Of a stretch of 64,000 bases of DNA, positions 24,161 to 36,260 are shown piece by piece. The stretch's first letter is position 1. Every line of letters starts with the position of its first letter. The position numbers were made by a program, and so were the translations under genes. The notes under the pieces were generated by a model that made no database searches, was not told the DNA's origin, and worked only from the letters and a program-made list of their open reading frames with translations. The stretch comes from Straminergon stramineum (lineage: Eukaryota; Streptophyta; Bryopsida; Hypnales; Calliergonaceae), in contig OY987263.1 of NCBI GenBank assembly GCA_963920665.1, positions 18,587,430 through 18,651,429 of the forward strand, in the 5' to 3' direction.

Positions 24161-25078
24161 CATCTCTTGAATCGATGATGTGAGAAAAATCATTATAAAG
24201 TGCTATTTGAAAGAATATTTTGGAATTGTTATACAAATAAAAGTAGTAGATTTTGAGTTGCAGTTTCCATCAATATGGTTAGATTCACCAATTCCTTCAC
24301 CAATATTTTTTTTATAAATTTTGAATGAGAATTTCAAAATTCATTCAAGATTTGAGTACAAGCAAAATATTATCATTTTTTCAGTAAAATTTGTTGGAGT
24401 GAATTTGAAATGAAGTTCTCTTGACATGGGGATTTTTTGAAATTTTTGTGTTCTTAAAATCTATAACCACATTTTGGCAAATCTGGGTTTGAACTAGAGT
24501 CAATGCAATTTTGGCTTGGTCAACTACTTGACATACTTGCACATTGGTAATTTTAGAAAAATATGTTCTCTAGTGACACCAAATCCAATCCATAGATAGG
24601 ACAAATACTTGATAAAGTATCTCCACAAATTAGGATAACTTTCATCCAAGTAGTGAGAAGGATGAAACTTGAGTTTTCATTTGTTCATCATCTAAAAAAT
24701 GGACATCAAAGCACTTAGGGATTAAGGGTTAAATTTCAATGAAATGCATTTTTGAGGAATTTTCAAAAGAATTTGTAGTAGGGAAACTAAACTTTAGAAG
24801 CTACATTCCATTAGTTTTTCTAAAGCAAAAGAAATCATTTTGAATGTCAAAATCAAGCTTTGAAGAAAAGAAACTCAAACTCTTGAAATACAATGTATAG
24901 CATACCATTTTTTTTTTATAAACTATCCCATATAAAAGAAAAACTAATTAAAAATTTCTTCAATCAATTATTAAGTCAATTATGTGGCTATAGCATTGAA
25001 GAAGTTGCACACAAAAATTTGGATGAAAATCATCTATTCAATATGCACAAAACCTAGTTAGAAAACTACTCGCCATCG
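24161..25078. other. A+T-rich spacer
   Basis: No gene. CTTAGGGATTAAGGGTTAA near 24715 is another repeat-end motif. Confidence 0.3.
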
Positions 25079-25320
25079 GGAACTACCCCCCCATTATCTT
25101 AGTACTATTGCAATACTGTTTTGATGGTTACACAGTCCAATATTGAAAATGTACTGTTGGAATACAACATCAGTACTGCAACAAAATAGTTTTTATTAGG
25201 AACAGTGCATTCCATTGAAACTATATTGTTACAATACTACTTTTGTACATTAACAATATACTTTCAATACTGGACTGTGTAAACATTGAAACAATATTGT
25301 TTCAATGGGTGTTACTTTCC
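25079..25320 (+). mobile_element. Foldback MITE (copy 1)
   Basis: About 240 bases, with an inverted second copy at 60171-60404. Outer ends are GGAACTACCCCCC and, inverted, GGAAAGTAACACCC. Further in, TTACACAGTCCAATATTGAA faces TTTCAATACTGGACTGTGTA, and the pairing continues imperfectly for about 60 more bases, so almost the whole element folds on itself. A CATGAGTAC phrase lies just outside the right end, as in copy 2, and may belong to the ends. Confidence 0.75.
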
Positions 25321-25450
25321 TCATGAGTACTCATGCAATGGGTTTTTTTTCCCGATGAAAATGACAGGAAACGTCCTTGGCATCCTTCCAGGGTTATGGA
25401 AAGAAGAATTTGAGTGATGAAGAATTTGCATCGTGCCCAATTTTGGTGAA

Positions 25451-25612
25451 ACGTCAATTTCAAAAAATTGGTGGAATTCTACCACTTTCAGCATATTCGA
25501 ACGCATGCGGCCTGTAACTGAAATTTATGACTGAAATCTGTAACAAATCTAGTTTTAGAGCTTCGTGAGCAATTTCTGCCACTCAGAATCACGCCAGCAC
25601 AACGAAATTGAC
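25451..25612 (+). mobile_element. MITE, GGCG-TIR family (copy 4, diverged)
   Basis: Left end ACGTCAATTTCAAAAAATTG, right end inverted CACAACGAAATTGACAT. The interior TTTTAGAGCTTCGTGAGC with CAGAATCACGCCA matches the element at 15361-15530. Lies 375 bases beyond the 3' end of the second J-domain gene. Confidence 0.55.
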
Positions 25613-25985
25613 ATATAACAACTTGCAAAGCAGAAATTGCAAGGTCGGACACCCCATCAAGCGCAAAATCCGAAGAATAATCCGGCCATTGGAAACGAAA
25701 TTGAATTGGAAGCAGTCCAAAATGACCCAAAATAAATTGGGTGTTGTCTTTACTGCTCAAGAATCACAGACTGCTATACCCATCGCCAACTTCGGTGAGA
25801 GATTTGGAGTTTAGAGCTCTACTGCCTTCGTATATACAGCTATGGCCTCCATCCCGAAGCACTAAAGGAGAGAGTCATCTCTTTTAAAGTAAAAATTAGA
25901 CTATAATTTAACAACTGGCGCTTGGATGTGGAAAAAATAATGTCCTTCCACTGCTAATAAGTTGCTCGGACGAACCGATTTCGAT

Positions 25986-26712
25986 TCACAAGTCGGGGTT
26001 AATATGATTGGTGTAGTCGTAAGTGCCGGCACCCTCCCACCCCATCCACTCTTCCCATTCTTCCCAGTTATTGTCTTCCACGCCCATGAAGCTTTCCAAG
26101 TTGTCCGAGAGGTCGTCTTCGAACTCTCCAAACTGGGATGTCGTGTCTTGAATTAAAGCCTGTGAAACAAAAGACAAAACCAAGTTTGTCAGTTGAGTCT
26201 TTGAAACAAAAGCCACAGACGGAGTGTAACTCTGCATATATCACTCGCAAAATCCCAGAGCCAAAAATCCAAGCATGATCACTGTACTGTAGAGAAAAAT
26301 CATTTCATGAGGGGAAGATGCTGACCTCGTAGGCTCTCTGAACTTGCTGAAACCCCTGGGTACAGTGATCGCCGCTGCAGACATCTGGGTGAAGCTCTAG
26401 TGCAAGGCGTCGGTAACTCTTTTTGATTTCTTGCTTGGTTGCAAACTGGGAGACTCCTAAAACACGATGATGGTCCTCAGTGGAATTTCTTTGAGGCAGA
26501 AACGCTCTGGCCACTAAAGTTGATGTCCTAGTTCTCGGACAACCCACCACTCCTCGGTCCCAAACTCTTGGAGCTACCGCGTCTCGACCTAAACACCCAA
26601 GAGAACTATATCCGCTGTGTAACGTTTTCAGATCCATGAAACTGGACTTGGATAATCTCCTTCTATGCTGCAATGACAAAATGTTTCTGACATCAGCTCG
26701 AGAGTTTATCAT
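25986..26712 (-). CDS. J-domain protein with acidic Trp-rich tail, two exons
   Basis: Exon 1 is 26712-26326 and exon 2 is 26159-25986, joined in phase 0 across a GT-AG intron (donor GAG/GTCAGC, acceptor TTTCACAG/GCT). The product is 186 residues. The N-terminal 70 residues are rich in Arg and Ser and look like a transit peptide; plastid location is inferred. The J-domain spans about 79-129 with SYRRLALE and HPD at 108-110, then C-x-G-x-x-C (C112, C117). Exon 2 gives an acidic stretch, EFEDDLSDN, then [19 protein letters not shown] and a short Asn/Pro end. The same tail and intron position occur in the gene at 37.2-38.7 kb, so the two are paralogues. Role: Hsp70 co-chaperone of type III; partner unknown. 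An in-frame ATG at 26637 is an alternative start. Confidence 0.85.
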
Positions 26713-28458
26713 GGCAACGCAAGACTTTTTGCTTCGTACTCTGCACTGGCAAATAATCAAACCTCCTCTGAACCCTGTAAAATTCTCAGACCTGATTCAA
26801 GACGTGGAGTCCAACTGTAAATTCACTTGTTTTGTGACATCCAAGAAAAGATCGCACCAAAATGACTTCCTCTCAATCATCCTTTGAGAGAACACAGGTA
26901 CAGAAGCCATGTTAGTGAGCTCACCTCTTTTTGTTGATACTCCTGGAAGGTTGGCCAGTGATTTCTTGACGAACTTCAGCACACAGGTTTTACTGGAATT
27001 TCTCAAATTACAGAATTGGAAAAAAAATTGCAGTCTAATTTGAAATTTCTTTCGAATTTGTCCCGCGGAATGAACGATCTCCGATCTGCGGCAGCAGCTG
27101 CATATGAAGTACTCACGAGATCTGGTGTCGGTACTTCCACGGTCAATGGAAACAAAAGAAACAGACTTTGCGTATGGTTAGGACACAAAAGCTTCAACTT
27201 GGAGCTCCTAGCGAGCACCCCACAAATATTGCGCAGCTTCGATATTCTTACTAGTTGCGAATAGACTGCACCTCGGCGTTGCAAGAATCTCCTACTTAAA
27301 GTCTCACCGAATACACTCAACGTCGAAATGGAAAGAGAGTCAGAAGTGTCGCAACCGAAGCCCACCCCCCTTTAATCACTTTGGGGAGAAAAAAATTGGT
27401 TTGTTGCCGCGGTGCACGACGACCTCTACAGTTGCAGTCCAACTGCTCACGCGCACCTTCTTCCGTGAAAACGGACGCTAATCTCCTAATCCATAGAGGC
27501 ATGGATTACGGGGGATCAAGTGACTCACGAAGTCCCACTCATCAGGATAGAATTTTCAGTTTTCGGTAAATCTCGTGACGTGACAGTATTCCCAGATGCT
27601 CCAAAGATGCTGCAATTGTTGGTGCAGTATTATTATTCTACGAGTTTCTTCATACTCAGAGTCGCCTGGTCTGTTCCGTGTAACAGCAGTCGGCCACGCA
27701 TTGACCTCACAGAAAAGGAAACGAAATATCCGAGCTAGCTAGGGCTGCCTGCCAGTCAGGGATCCTACCCGCTCTCTCAACAGTTTAGGTCAAGTCAAAG
27801 GTCATGTCCATTGGATGCACAAAGTGCGCGGTGAGCCAGCAAGAAGTCGAATCAAATCCGCGTACGCCACCGAAAAGCCACTGAACCAAGACATTCGAGA
27901 ACGAATATGCCATGACGATACCAAGGTGAACTTGGAAATAGGGATAAGGAAGTTGCGTGACAGCCGTCACCATTCTACGCAGACACACCCTCCGACTGGG
28001 AGTTGCCTGTATTTAGTGTAGAGCACTGGGAGTTGTCTACTAGACCTGGCCAAGGCAGGGTGAGATTTAGTGTCTTTGTCATTTGCACACAGACTATGGC
28101 ATGACTCTAGTTTTAGAATCTGCAGCTAATTTCCAAATCCTATCTACAGCTGCATCCTCACTAGGGTTTGGTTGGAGTAGGAATGTAGGGTCCAACTTGA
28201 TCAAGCAATTAGTATTGTTGTTTACCTTGGACAGAGCCTCCCATTACAACATTCTTTTTTTTCCCACTCTAGCTTGAAGAGATAGATGTAAAAGTTTGTC
28301 CCCTATTTTGGATTGTCTTTTGGCACCATTCATATATGATTAGAGTCTCAAATTCCAAAGGTATGAATTTAGAATTCTCAAATTTTATCATCCATGGTAA
28401 ATAATTTGTTTGTGTATTTTTTCTGAGTTCCAAATTTTTGCCCTCCAAAGAAGGCTTG
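26713..28458. other. Upstream region of second J-domain gene and spacer
   Basis: 26.7-27.8 kb is balanced in composition and probably includes the promoter and leader of the J gene. Open frames on both strands near 27.0-27.4 kb show no domain. After 28 kb composition drifts to A+T-rich. Confidence 0.35.
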
Positions 28459-28843
28459 CATTAGAGAAAGTTTGGACTCTCCAAAGGGCTGCCAGGAAGT
28501 GCCAGCAGGGACCTCACTGTATTACATTTATTTTGTTTGAGGAACTTTTCCCCTATTTTTGCACTTAGTCACTTGCAAATGTCAGAGCATTTACTATGGA
28601 GTACTATTAGTTACAATTGTGACAAGTGTTGTTTTGAAATTTGAAAGCACCCCTGAAGCACCTCCCTCTGACAATTCTAAAATAGAAAACTAAAATATAC
28701 TTTTGGAACTCCCGATATTCACACAAGGTGAATCTTTGTTTTGTCAAAAAATTCCGTCTCTTGAGTAGCTTCAATAGGCTCCAAAAATAGATTGATTCGT
28801 CAAACCCTGGCAGCCCTCTGGAGAGTCCAAACTTTCTCTAATG
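28459..28843 (+). mobile_element. MITE, ATTAGAGAAAG-TIR family (copy 1)
   Basis: 385 bases bounded by long inverted ends of about 37 bases starting CATTAGAGAAAGTTTGGACT and running on through CTCC and GGGCTGCCA. A direct-orientation copy lies at 57016-57411. Interiors align, for example ATTTATTTTGT, TTTTCCCCTATT, and CCCGATATTCACACAAGGTG followed by AATCTTT. No coding capacity. Confidence 0.85.
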
Positions 28844-29668
28844 TAGCATTTGTGTAAAGGAGTCTTCAAATGTAGGTGACTGTTTAGAGGGATGCTTTAA
28901 ATATCAATTTTGATCATGTGGCACTATTTTGTCTCCAAGAATTGTGACATGCAATCATGCATGAACATGGTCTCAAATCTAGGACATGCAAGAATGAATT
29001 TTTGTTTCAGAATGCACATTCTTAACTCTGTAAGGACGTTGAAGCTAAAAGTGGCTGATGGATGACTTTCCAAATCACTGTAGAAATGAATAATGCACCT
29101 ATTGTTCCATGAAATCATACAGAGTAACATTTTTGGCAAAGCGCCTTGGTCATACGTCATCTTGTCAAGGATAAAGATGTCAAAGTATTGGAATACCGTC
29201 AATTGAACAAAATTGACGTTAGTATTTTCTTTTAGTGATCGACTTCAGCGGAATAGAAGGGGAGTGACTGCTTGAGTGGATAAGTTGAACGGTGAAACAG
29301 TTGCCCTTTCGGCAAGTTGCGGCCTGGCAGCGCGATGGTTTGGGACCACTGTCGAAGTGGAAGACGCAGAGTCCGCGGTGAATCGCGGTGATAAGTTGCA
29401 GATTCTCCTCTTATCCCCCCACCTCCTGATTATTCCACGTGTAGTACCCGCTTGTTGGGACCACTTCTCCACGGATCTGAATCGCACCCTACTTGTAAGC
29501 TTTCCCTCGATCACTACAGTAGCATGATATCGATTAATGGGAGATTCCTGCCCCTGTTTTTTTATGCAAGTCGTCCGGAACCTGAAATGCCCGGGGAGCA
29601 CGACTGAATTACGTCTATGTCCTTCCTTCAGGACTTCGGTTCAGGAGATCATTGGAGGCCTCAATGGA
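28844..29668. repeat. Spacer with a family A copy and a TIR remnant
   Basis: A family A copy lies at about 29020-29180 (GGCTGATGGATGAC, AATGCACCTATTG). At 29190-29222 GGAATACCGTCAATTGAAC followed by AAAATTGACG resembles one end of the GGCG-TIR family. 29230-29640 is G+C-richer with no recognised gene. Confidence 0.45.
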
Positions 29669-29779
29669 GAATTTCATTAAAATGGCGGTATGATGATGAA
29701 ATGGCGCAACATTCCATTAAAATGGAGCAGAGTATGTCAAAAATGGCGGAATAATACCGCCATTTTAATGAAATTCACC
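29669..29779 (+). mobile_element. MITE, GGCG-TIR family (copy 5)
   Basis: 111 bases. Ends GAATTTCATTAAAATGGCGG and, inverted, CCGCCATTTTAATGAAATTC. Contains the palindromic GGCGGAATAATACCGCC also seen at 17541-17695. Shortest complete-looking copy. Confidence 0.8.
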
Positions 29780-29865
29780 TTCTCACCGAAAGCTATGGAA
29801 TGATCGACTGTCATCAGTGTCATGTAACTTGTGACTGCGTTACAGTCCGTTACAGTAGGTAACGG

Positions 29866-29988
29866 ATATTTCGTTAAAACGGCGGTATTCCACAAACTTG
29901 GCATTTTGAGGTTCAGACCGAATTCTACACCATTCCTAGAAAATAAATGGAATAATGGCGTATGAATACCGCCATTTTAACGAAATAT
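29866..29988 (+). mobile_element. MITE, GGCG-TIR family (copy 6)
   Basis: About 123 bases. Ends TTTCGTTAAAACGGCGGTAT and, inverted, ATACCGCCATTTTAACGAAA. Only 86 bases from copy 5, in a local cluster. Confidence 0.8.
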
Positions 29989-30280
29989 TTGTTAGATATT
30001 CAGGAACCACAACGACTCAATGCCTGACTCTTCATCTCTTTGTCACCAATCATTCACGGCCATTCTTGGGATTCCATTAAGCTCTTGGAGAAAACAGAAG
30101 ATGGCCACCCCCGGGTGGAGAATCAGGAGTCTGTTACCCCGTTTGTGACGAGACGTAGCAGAAGTATCCGGTTGAATACCATTTCAGTTTTATAAGAACG
30201 GATTTCCTTTGCAATGCAACAGTACCTCAAGGTTTGTTTTTTGGTTTGTTTTTCTTGAAACACATGGACAATTTTCATTG

Positions 30281-30506
30281 AAAAGGGGAAAAGGTCGAGG
30301 TTCCCGGTTCAACTCCCCATGCTGACATTGCTCGCATGGGGGCTCCCCATGCCGTGAGAGCTTTGTTCGCATGGGGAGGGGGTTTGTTCCTACACTTGTT
30401 CTTGACAGGGATTAGTCCATGGCTTACCATGGCAGTGTCAGGTCAGTCCTTGCTGGGGTCCTTGATGGCCGTATGTTTCAAAAAAAAAAGAAAAAGGGGA
30501 AAAGGT
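30281..30506 (+). mobile_element. SINE-like retroposed insert with direct repeats and A-tail
   Basis: A 15-base direct repeat, AAAAGGGGAAAAGGT, lies at 30281-30295 and 30492-30506. The 196 bases between them end in a run of ten A residues. This is the pattern left by LINE-driven retroposition. GGTTCAACTCC near the left end fits a tRNA-type B box, but no A box is visible in front of it, so the insert may be 5' truncated. The repeats are purine-rich, so chance cannot be excluded. Confidence 0.45.
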
Positions 30507-30574
30507 ACATCGAACCAAAGGCACAAACCTCGGCGGGGAACACCGTACCTCAAGGTTTTATCAACATAAGTTAG

Positions 30575-30861
30575 GACCTCTTGCCATGTGAAATTGGTGG
30601 GCAGAAAAAGCAGTAGAAGACAAGGGGACCACGCCAATTGTCTCACCTGCCTTGGTGAGCGGAAAAGGAAGATTTCTTGTTTCTCTAAAGTTAGTGGACA
30701 ATTCTATTGGTGGAGATTGATCAATCTTGAAGGAATCAATACGTGTGGAATTCTTATTCAATCGCTTTCCACCCACCAGATCCGTATGGTAGTGTCATTG
30801 CTCACTTGGACCTGTAGCAACCCTACAAACTTTGCCCACCAATTCTACACTACAAGAGGCC
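30575..30861 (+). mobile_element. MITE with about 30-base TIRs (AATTGGTGGGC family)
   Basis: Left end GACCTCTTGCCATGTGAAAT then TGGTGGGCAGA; right end, inverted, GGCCTCTTGTAGTGTAGAAT then TGGTGGGCAAA. TTAG flanks both sides and may be the target duplication. About 287 bases, non-coding. No second copy was noticed in the window. Confidence 0.6.
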
Positions 30862-31319
30862 CTTAGAGGTTTTCATTGAAAGCTATGGGAATGTCATTCA
30901 AGTTTAACATGAAGAAGAAATGGATGAAAAAATTTGTAGATGAAAATTTGTCAATTGAGACAAAAGGAATTGTGACATGGTTTGTATTTAGCATGATAGT
31001 TTATATCTTTTAGATGTGGACTTATTAATTACATAAGCATATGATGGACAATCTTTCCAAAGGAATTTTTACTTTTTAGTACTCTATTCATTTTTCATTT
31101 ATTCCACAAAAATTCAAAATGAATTACTTACAATTGTCCTTTATAACTTCAAACTTTGAGATATTATCTCCGATATTGTACTTATCCTTTGTGTATACTT
31201 CTCTATCAATTATTAGTATTTATGAATGTGAATGACTTGTCCAAAAATTCGAAAAGTGTACCACCACTTAGTCTTGATCAAACTCCACTATGATCTTCTA
31301 AATGGAATAGAAAATCACC
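30862..31319. other. A+T-rich spacer
   Basis: Nothing recognisable. Confidence 0.3.
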
Positions 31320-32900
31320 TTGAACTTTTGTTTAGCCCCCAAAGGACCATGGCCTTTTTTCGTCAAAAAATGCTCAAAACTATCATTTTTATTACAAAGA
31401 GCAAAAAACTTTGAAAATTGTTTCTATTGCACATCTAATTGGGATCATTGCAAGAAACACCGGTCCTATTATGTATCACAATGAAAGTGACTCTTTTGTC
31501 ATCTACTATAACTTTTGAAGCACACATTCAATGAACATGAAATTTCTATTGAAAATGTCTAACTTTATAGTCATTATATCCCTTATTCTTTAGAAATTAA
31601 AAAATATCATTTTATATTTTCAAATCATTTTTGTTAATTTGTCACAAAGTGTAGTTTAGGATTTTTTTACTACATTAGGAGTCCCCAAATTTCATGATCA
31701 AGAGTTGAAACTTTCATGGTCTATTTGCATAGTAGGGAAGCATATATCTACCAAAGGAAATTTGAAAGTATATTATTTTATGTCCTCCACATGATTGAGT
31801 GTAAATAATATTCCCATTGCATGCAATTTTTGAACATTGAAGATGGTTCTAAGATCATTCTTTTGGTGAAATCTCATCACCATCAAGTATTCTCAAATAT
31901 CCATTTTTAGTTTTTTTGAAAATTGATTTTCTTATTTTTTTACAAATTAAAATGTTAAAGTGCCAATTTTCATGAGATTTTACACTTTTCTAGTTCTTCT
32001 ACTTAGAGAATTTCTCTATACTTTTCCTTCCTAAGATACCTTCTTCTTAAAGGTTTATACATTAACATATTTTTTCCATTTAAAAAAAATTGTTTTCTAA
32101 TTACAAAGTACTCCAAAAAAATAGTGTTATGGAATACACTACAAAACACACACAGTGTTTCTTGCAATGATCCATTGTAGGATCTTACACCTAACTAGTA
32201 TGAGATTGTGTGGAATAAATTTCAGAAAGTTTGATTGCACAAATTGCAAGATAAAGTAAAGAAAACAAGTTTTTTTGCAACTTGTGTGACTAGATTTATT
32301 GACTTTGAACCTTCTTAATTAAATTTTTTGCAACAAAGAGTTTTTCGGTTTAAATCTTTACTATTGGTAATTGAGTTGAAAGTCTAGGAAAAAAATTGAA
32401 GAAAAAGAAACTTAATTTTCATTCTTTAAAAAATTGTTAAGTAGAAGTAGGTATAACATAGAAGGAAAATTTAAATTATTAACATCTCTATGATGGAATT
32501 GAAACACACTAATTTCAATGGTGAGATTTTTCTAAAAATTAAATTATACCATGTGGAAATTTTTTATTTAAAAAAAAATCCAACACATTATTTTCTTAGG
32601 AAATTGCTAAGATTGCTTGGAAAACAAGATTCTCCATATCTTTCACATCACTTAATCAAATGGAATGAATCAAAGCTTTCAATGTAGACAAAAATATAAT
32701 CTATGAGAAAAAAATGAAAATTTTTGTGAATCTTTTTTGATGCCCAATCTCCCCTATTTTGATAATGTTTGGGATAACTGTTGCTACTAGGTACTAATGG
32801 AAATAAACATTATATTCTCCTAAAGCTAATGTGTTTTTGTATCTAAAAAAAATTTCAAAAAATCCTAATAAAAATTGAGATTGCAAGTACTTGCTTATAG
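31320..32900 (+). repeat. Dispersed repeat, family B, split by an insertion
   Basis: Starts AGCCCCCAAAGGACCATGGC, then CAAAACTATCATTTTTATTA. It continues after the inserted element at 31442-32173 with GGATCTTACACCTAACTAGT, and later AAGTAGGTATAACATAGAAGG and GATGGAATTGAAACACACTA. Matches 35290-36260 in inverted orientation and 4690-5300 in direct orientation. Confidence 0.65.
31442..32173 (+). mobile_element. TIR element, GCAAGAAACA family (copy 2), nested
   Basis: 732 bases with perfect 19-base inverted ends GGATCATTGCAAGAAACAC, flanked on both sides by ATTG (31438-31441 and 32174-32177). Removing the element and one ATTG restores a sequence that aligns with the uninterrupted family B copy near 36145-36160. 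The interior is A+T-rich with no transposase frame. Confidence 0.82.
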
Positions 32901-35289
32901 TCCAATTTGTCCCTCGAGGATACAATGGTCCTTTATGGGGTAGACATGGTAAAATTGTATTATGTACTTTGTTTTGTTCAATCTTCTTCTTTCATCTACA
33001 ATGGGAAATTTGAAAGTCTCCATTATCTTTGTGTGGTGATGTGTGTGAAATTTACATTGAATATTAATTTAAATTTGCAACCAAATTAAATAATAGAATA
33101 CATTTACTTTGTTTCTCACACAATTCAAAGTTTGATGACCTCACCATCAACTTTCAACCTATGAAACTATCTTTTATCTCATAATTACCTCTTATATTTG
33201 AATTGGTTACAAAATTGTATTTGTAGACATGCATTTATTCTAAAATGGTAGAATGTACTCCAATGATTGTTAATTACACTTACATAGAGGATGTCAAAAG
33301 AAATCACTACAATGCAAATCATTGAGTTGGAATTAATGGATACCTTTTATTTGAAAAGACGAGTGTTGACAATATTGCAAATGCATGTTCTAAATTGCAG
33401 AAAATCATATTAATTCTACATTGGATAGAGTAACAATAAATAACTTCTAGATAACTATTATTCATTCTATAACCATTGAAAACAATAGTGGAAATATTGT
33501 ATTGGTTGTGGACTTCTTTGTTATGCCAAAACAAATGCCAAACAAAGCCTACAACATACTCTTGAAATTCAATGTAATTTGGTTGACCTCAATGAGGATA
33601 TTGTTTCCAATAGCATGCATTGCAACCATACAAAGAATATAGGATAATTTGGAAACAAGGTGGTGTCAAACTACTTCACACACCAAAAAACATAGTGGAA
33701 CTTCAAACCTCATTTATATGTAATAAATCAAATTTTATCCAAAAATTCAACTAAAAAGTGTATGAATTAAAGTTAAATTTTAGCTCCAAAAATATGTTTG
33801 AGATTAGGAAGTTGTTGACAAAGTTTAGAGAGGGATAGGGTGTATATTTTGATACCCCATCTATGAATTTTGTCCATAGCTTTGAAGGGAAACCTTCAAA
33901 TTACAAGTAGATTTCTGGAATTGGAATTGGAATTTTTAGTTTATTAAATAATAAAAAGAATTGAGGTACCATGTTTAATTGAGCTCTCAAGTTTGGTTAG
34001 TTCTAAACTATTGCATTTTAACATATCCCATATGATTGGATTGTAGTGCCTCCTCCCTCATGCATAATGTATTACCTTCTCCCCATATGAATTTAAGACA
34101 TTGATTTCTCTGAAAATTACAATTGAGTAATAAGATTTTGTTACATATCATTCAATTATAATCACACCATTGTATTACTATTATATGGATTAAATAGGGA
34201 ATGCTTCATCGTCATCTTTGAGGCAATAAGATATACGGCCCATGAAGAGTCCAATTATCAAGTAATTGCAATTTTGTGGTGCCTACAATCCTTCAATTTT
34301 TAATAAATTGTAGCCTATTCCTAGAAGATAAATGAAAATTGCATCTAATTCAAGTTGTTTCATATCTTTGGTATTAATGAAAAATTTAATGATTTTCAAA
34401 GTTGACACTTAAAAACACTTCCCCTTTGTGCTTTAATGAACTTTCAATTGGGGGACTCAAAAGTAATTTGAAACATTAGAAAATGAATCTATACAATTTT
34501 ATAATGCATTCATATCTTCAAGTTTTTTTTTTCAAACATGCTTAAATGAAGGTGTAAATTTTAGTTGGACAACCAATTTTTTTATGTGCACTAGATTGAA
34601 ATAGAAGGATTAATTTTATATACCCAACAATACCCACATTTAGGAGTTCTATTGTGCCTAAACTCAATGAATGAACCATTTTATCATGATAATTACATCT
34701 ATGCTACATATAGGAACAATTTGAAAAGCACAATTGGTTTATGGACCTTCTATCTTAGACATACAACATTAAACAATGAATCTATGATTGTCAATTAGTG
34801 AATTATTCACATCAATACCACTTGAGAAATTGTGGGTTAATTTCTTTTTGACATGTCCACCTCATGAGACATTAAAATTGTATCACAATTTTGTTTTGGC
34901 CTTGTCATTTCACTTCACACAAATGCATTGGCTCTGTACAACAAATTGATTATTTAAAATGTGTTGAAAACTGTATTAATATTGTTATGAGGAACATCCT
35001 TCTGGGCTGATTTTATGTACAAATTTGTTCATCACAGCCCCTGTGCATAGAGTGACGCAAAAATAAGATTTTAAACTTTTAGATCCAGTTCAGTTGACCT
35101 GGACTCACCAAAGGACGTTGTACATGAGAAAACATGGATTTGAATTAGAAATTTGGTGTCCACATCATAGAGCTTCAATGCCGCATGTAATATTTGTTAC
35201 TCCTTTGCCTAAAAATAATTCCATGAGGCTTGAGAAAACTAGTCAAAATAAGCCGTCTATATTTTCTCAAAAAGTGATGTTACCATGTG
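32901..35289. other. A+T-rich spacer
   Basis: No gene or clear repeat boundary. Open frames are short and of biased composition. Confidence 0.3.
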
Positions 35290-35424
35290 CTAACAATATG
35301 TGCTAGCCCCTAAAGGACCAATGTCCCTTGGAGGGACAAATGGGATTTTGGGCAGGTAACCTATGGTCTCAATTCTTGTCTTGATTTTTTGAAATTTTTT
35401 ATGAAGATAGAAAGATTGATTAGC

Positions 35425-35475
<51 letters not shown>

Positions 35476-36260
35476 CATTTGACACCTAGGAACAAAAGCT
35501 ATGCTCAAATAAGCTCAAAAGAGGGGAGAGGAGTAGCACAAAAAAATTCCAAAATTTGAATTTTATTTTAAAATTTCATTTCCTCATAAATTATATTTTT
35601 GTCTACATGGGGAGTTTTGATTCATTCCATTTGGATTTGTTATGAGAAATTTATGGATAGTATTTTTTTCCTAGGCAATTAGAGCATTTTCTTGAAAAAA
35701 TAACTTGTAGGATTCATTTCTAAATGCAATTTTACAATTTAAAAAGAAAAAAAGGTACACATGGTTTAATTTTCTTGCTAGAACAATCTCACCGTTGGGA
35801 TTAGTGCATTTTAATTCTATTTTAGAGATATTAATAATTTAGATTTTCCTTCTATCTTGTACCTACTTTTACTTAACAATTTTTTTGAAGAATAAAAAAT
35901 AGATTTTTTTGGTATTTTTTTGTTCCTAGACTCTCAACTCAATTTTCTACTATAAAGATTTAAAGTTCAAAACTTTGTAGTGCAAAAAATTAAAGTTAAG
36001 AAGGTTCAAAGTCAAATAATCTAGTCCCACAATGTGCTAAAAAACTTGTTTTTTCACTTTAAACACAAATGTCTTGCAATTTGTGTAGTCAAAATTTCTC
36101 AAATTTTTTCTACACATTTTCATACTAGTTAGGTGAAAGATCATACGGTTAGAAGTGCAAAAAATAAAATTTTCAAATATTTTTACTCTTTGCTACAGAA
36201 ATGACAGTTTTGAGTGTATTTTTGCATGAAAAAGGCCTTGGTCCTTTAGGCTGGGGTTAG
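35290..36260 (-). repeat. Dispersed repeat, family B (inverted, uninterrupted copy)
   Basis: Read on the minus strand it follows the 31.3-32.9 kb copy: AAAGGACCAAGGCC, CACTCAAAACTGTCATTT, GATCTTTCACCTAACTAGTA and so on. It lacks the 732-base insertion, so it serves as the empty site. Confidence 0.65.
35428..35473 (+). repeat. AT dinucleotide microsatellite
   Basis: 46 bases of uninterrupted AT repeats (23 units), inside the inverted family B copy. Confidence 0.98.

Noticed and set aside
30290..30330. tRNA gene
   Set aside because: GGTTCAACTCC looks like a T-loop, but no acceptor stem, D arm or anticodon arm can be folded around it.
35428..35473. AT run as an origin or regulatory site
   Set aside because: It is a plain dinucleotide microsatellite in a repeat; nothing supports a function.
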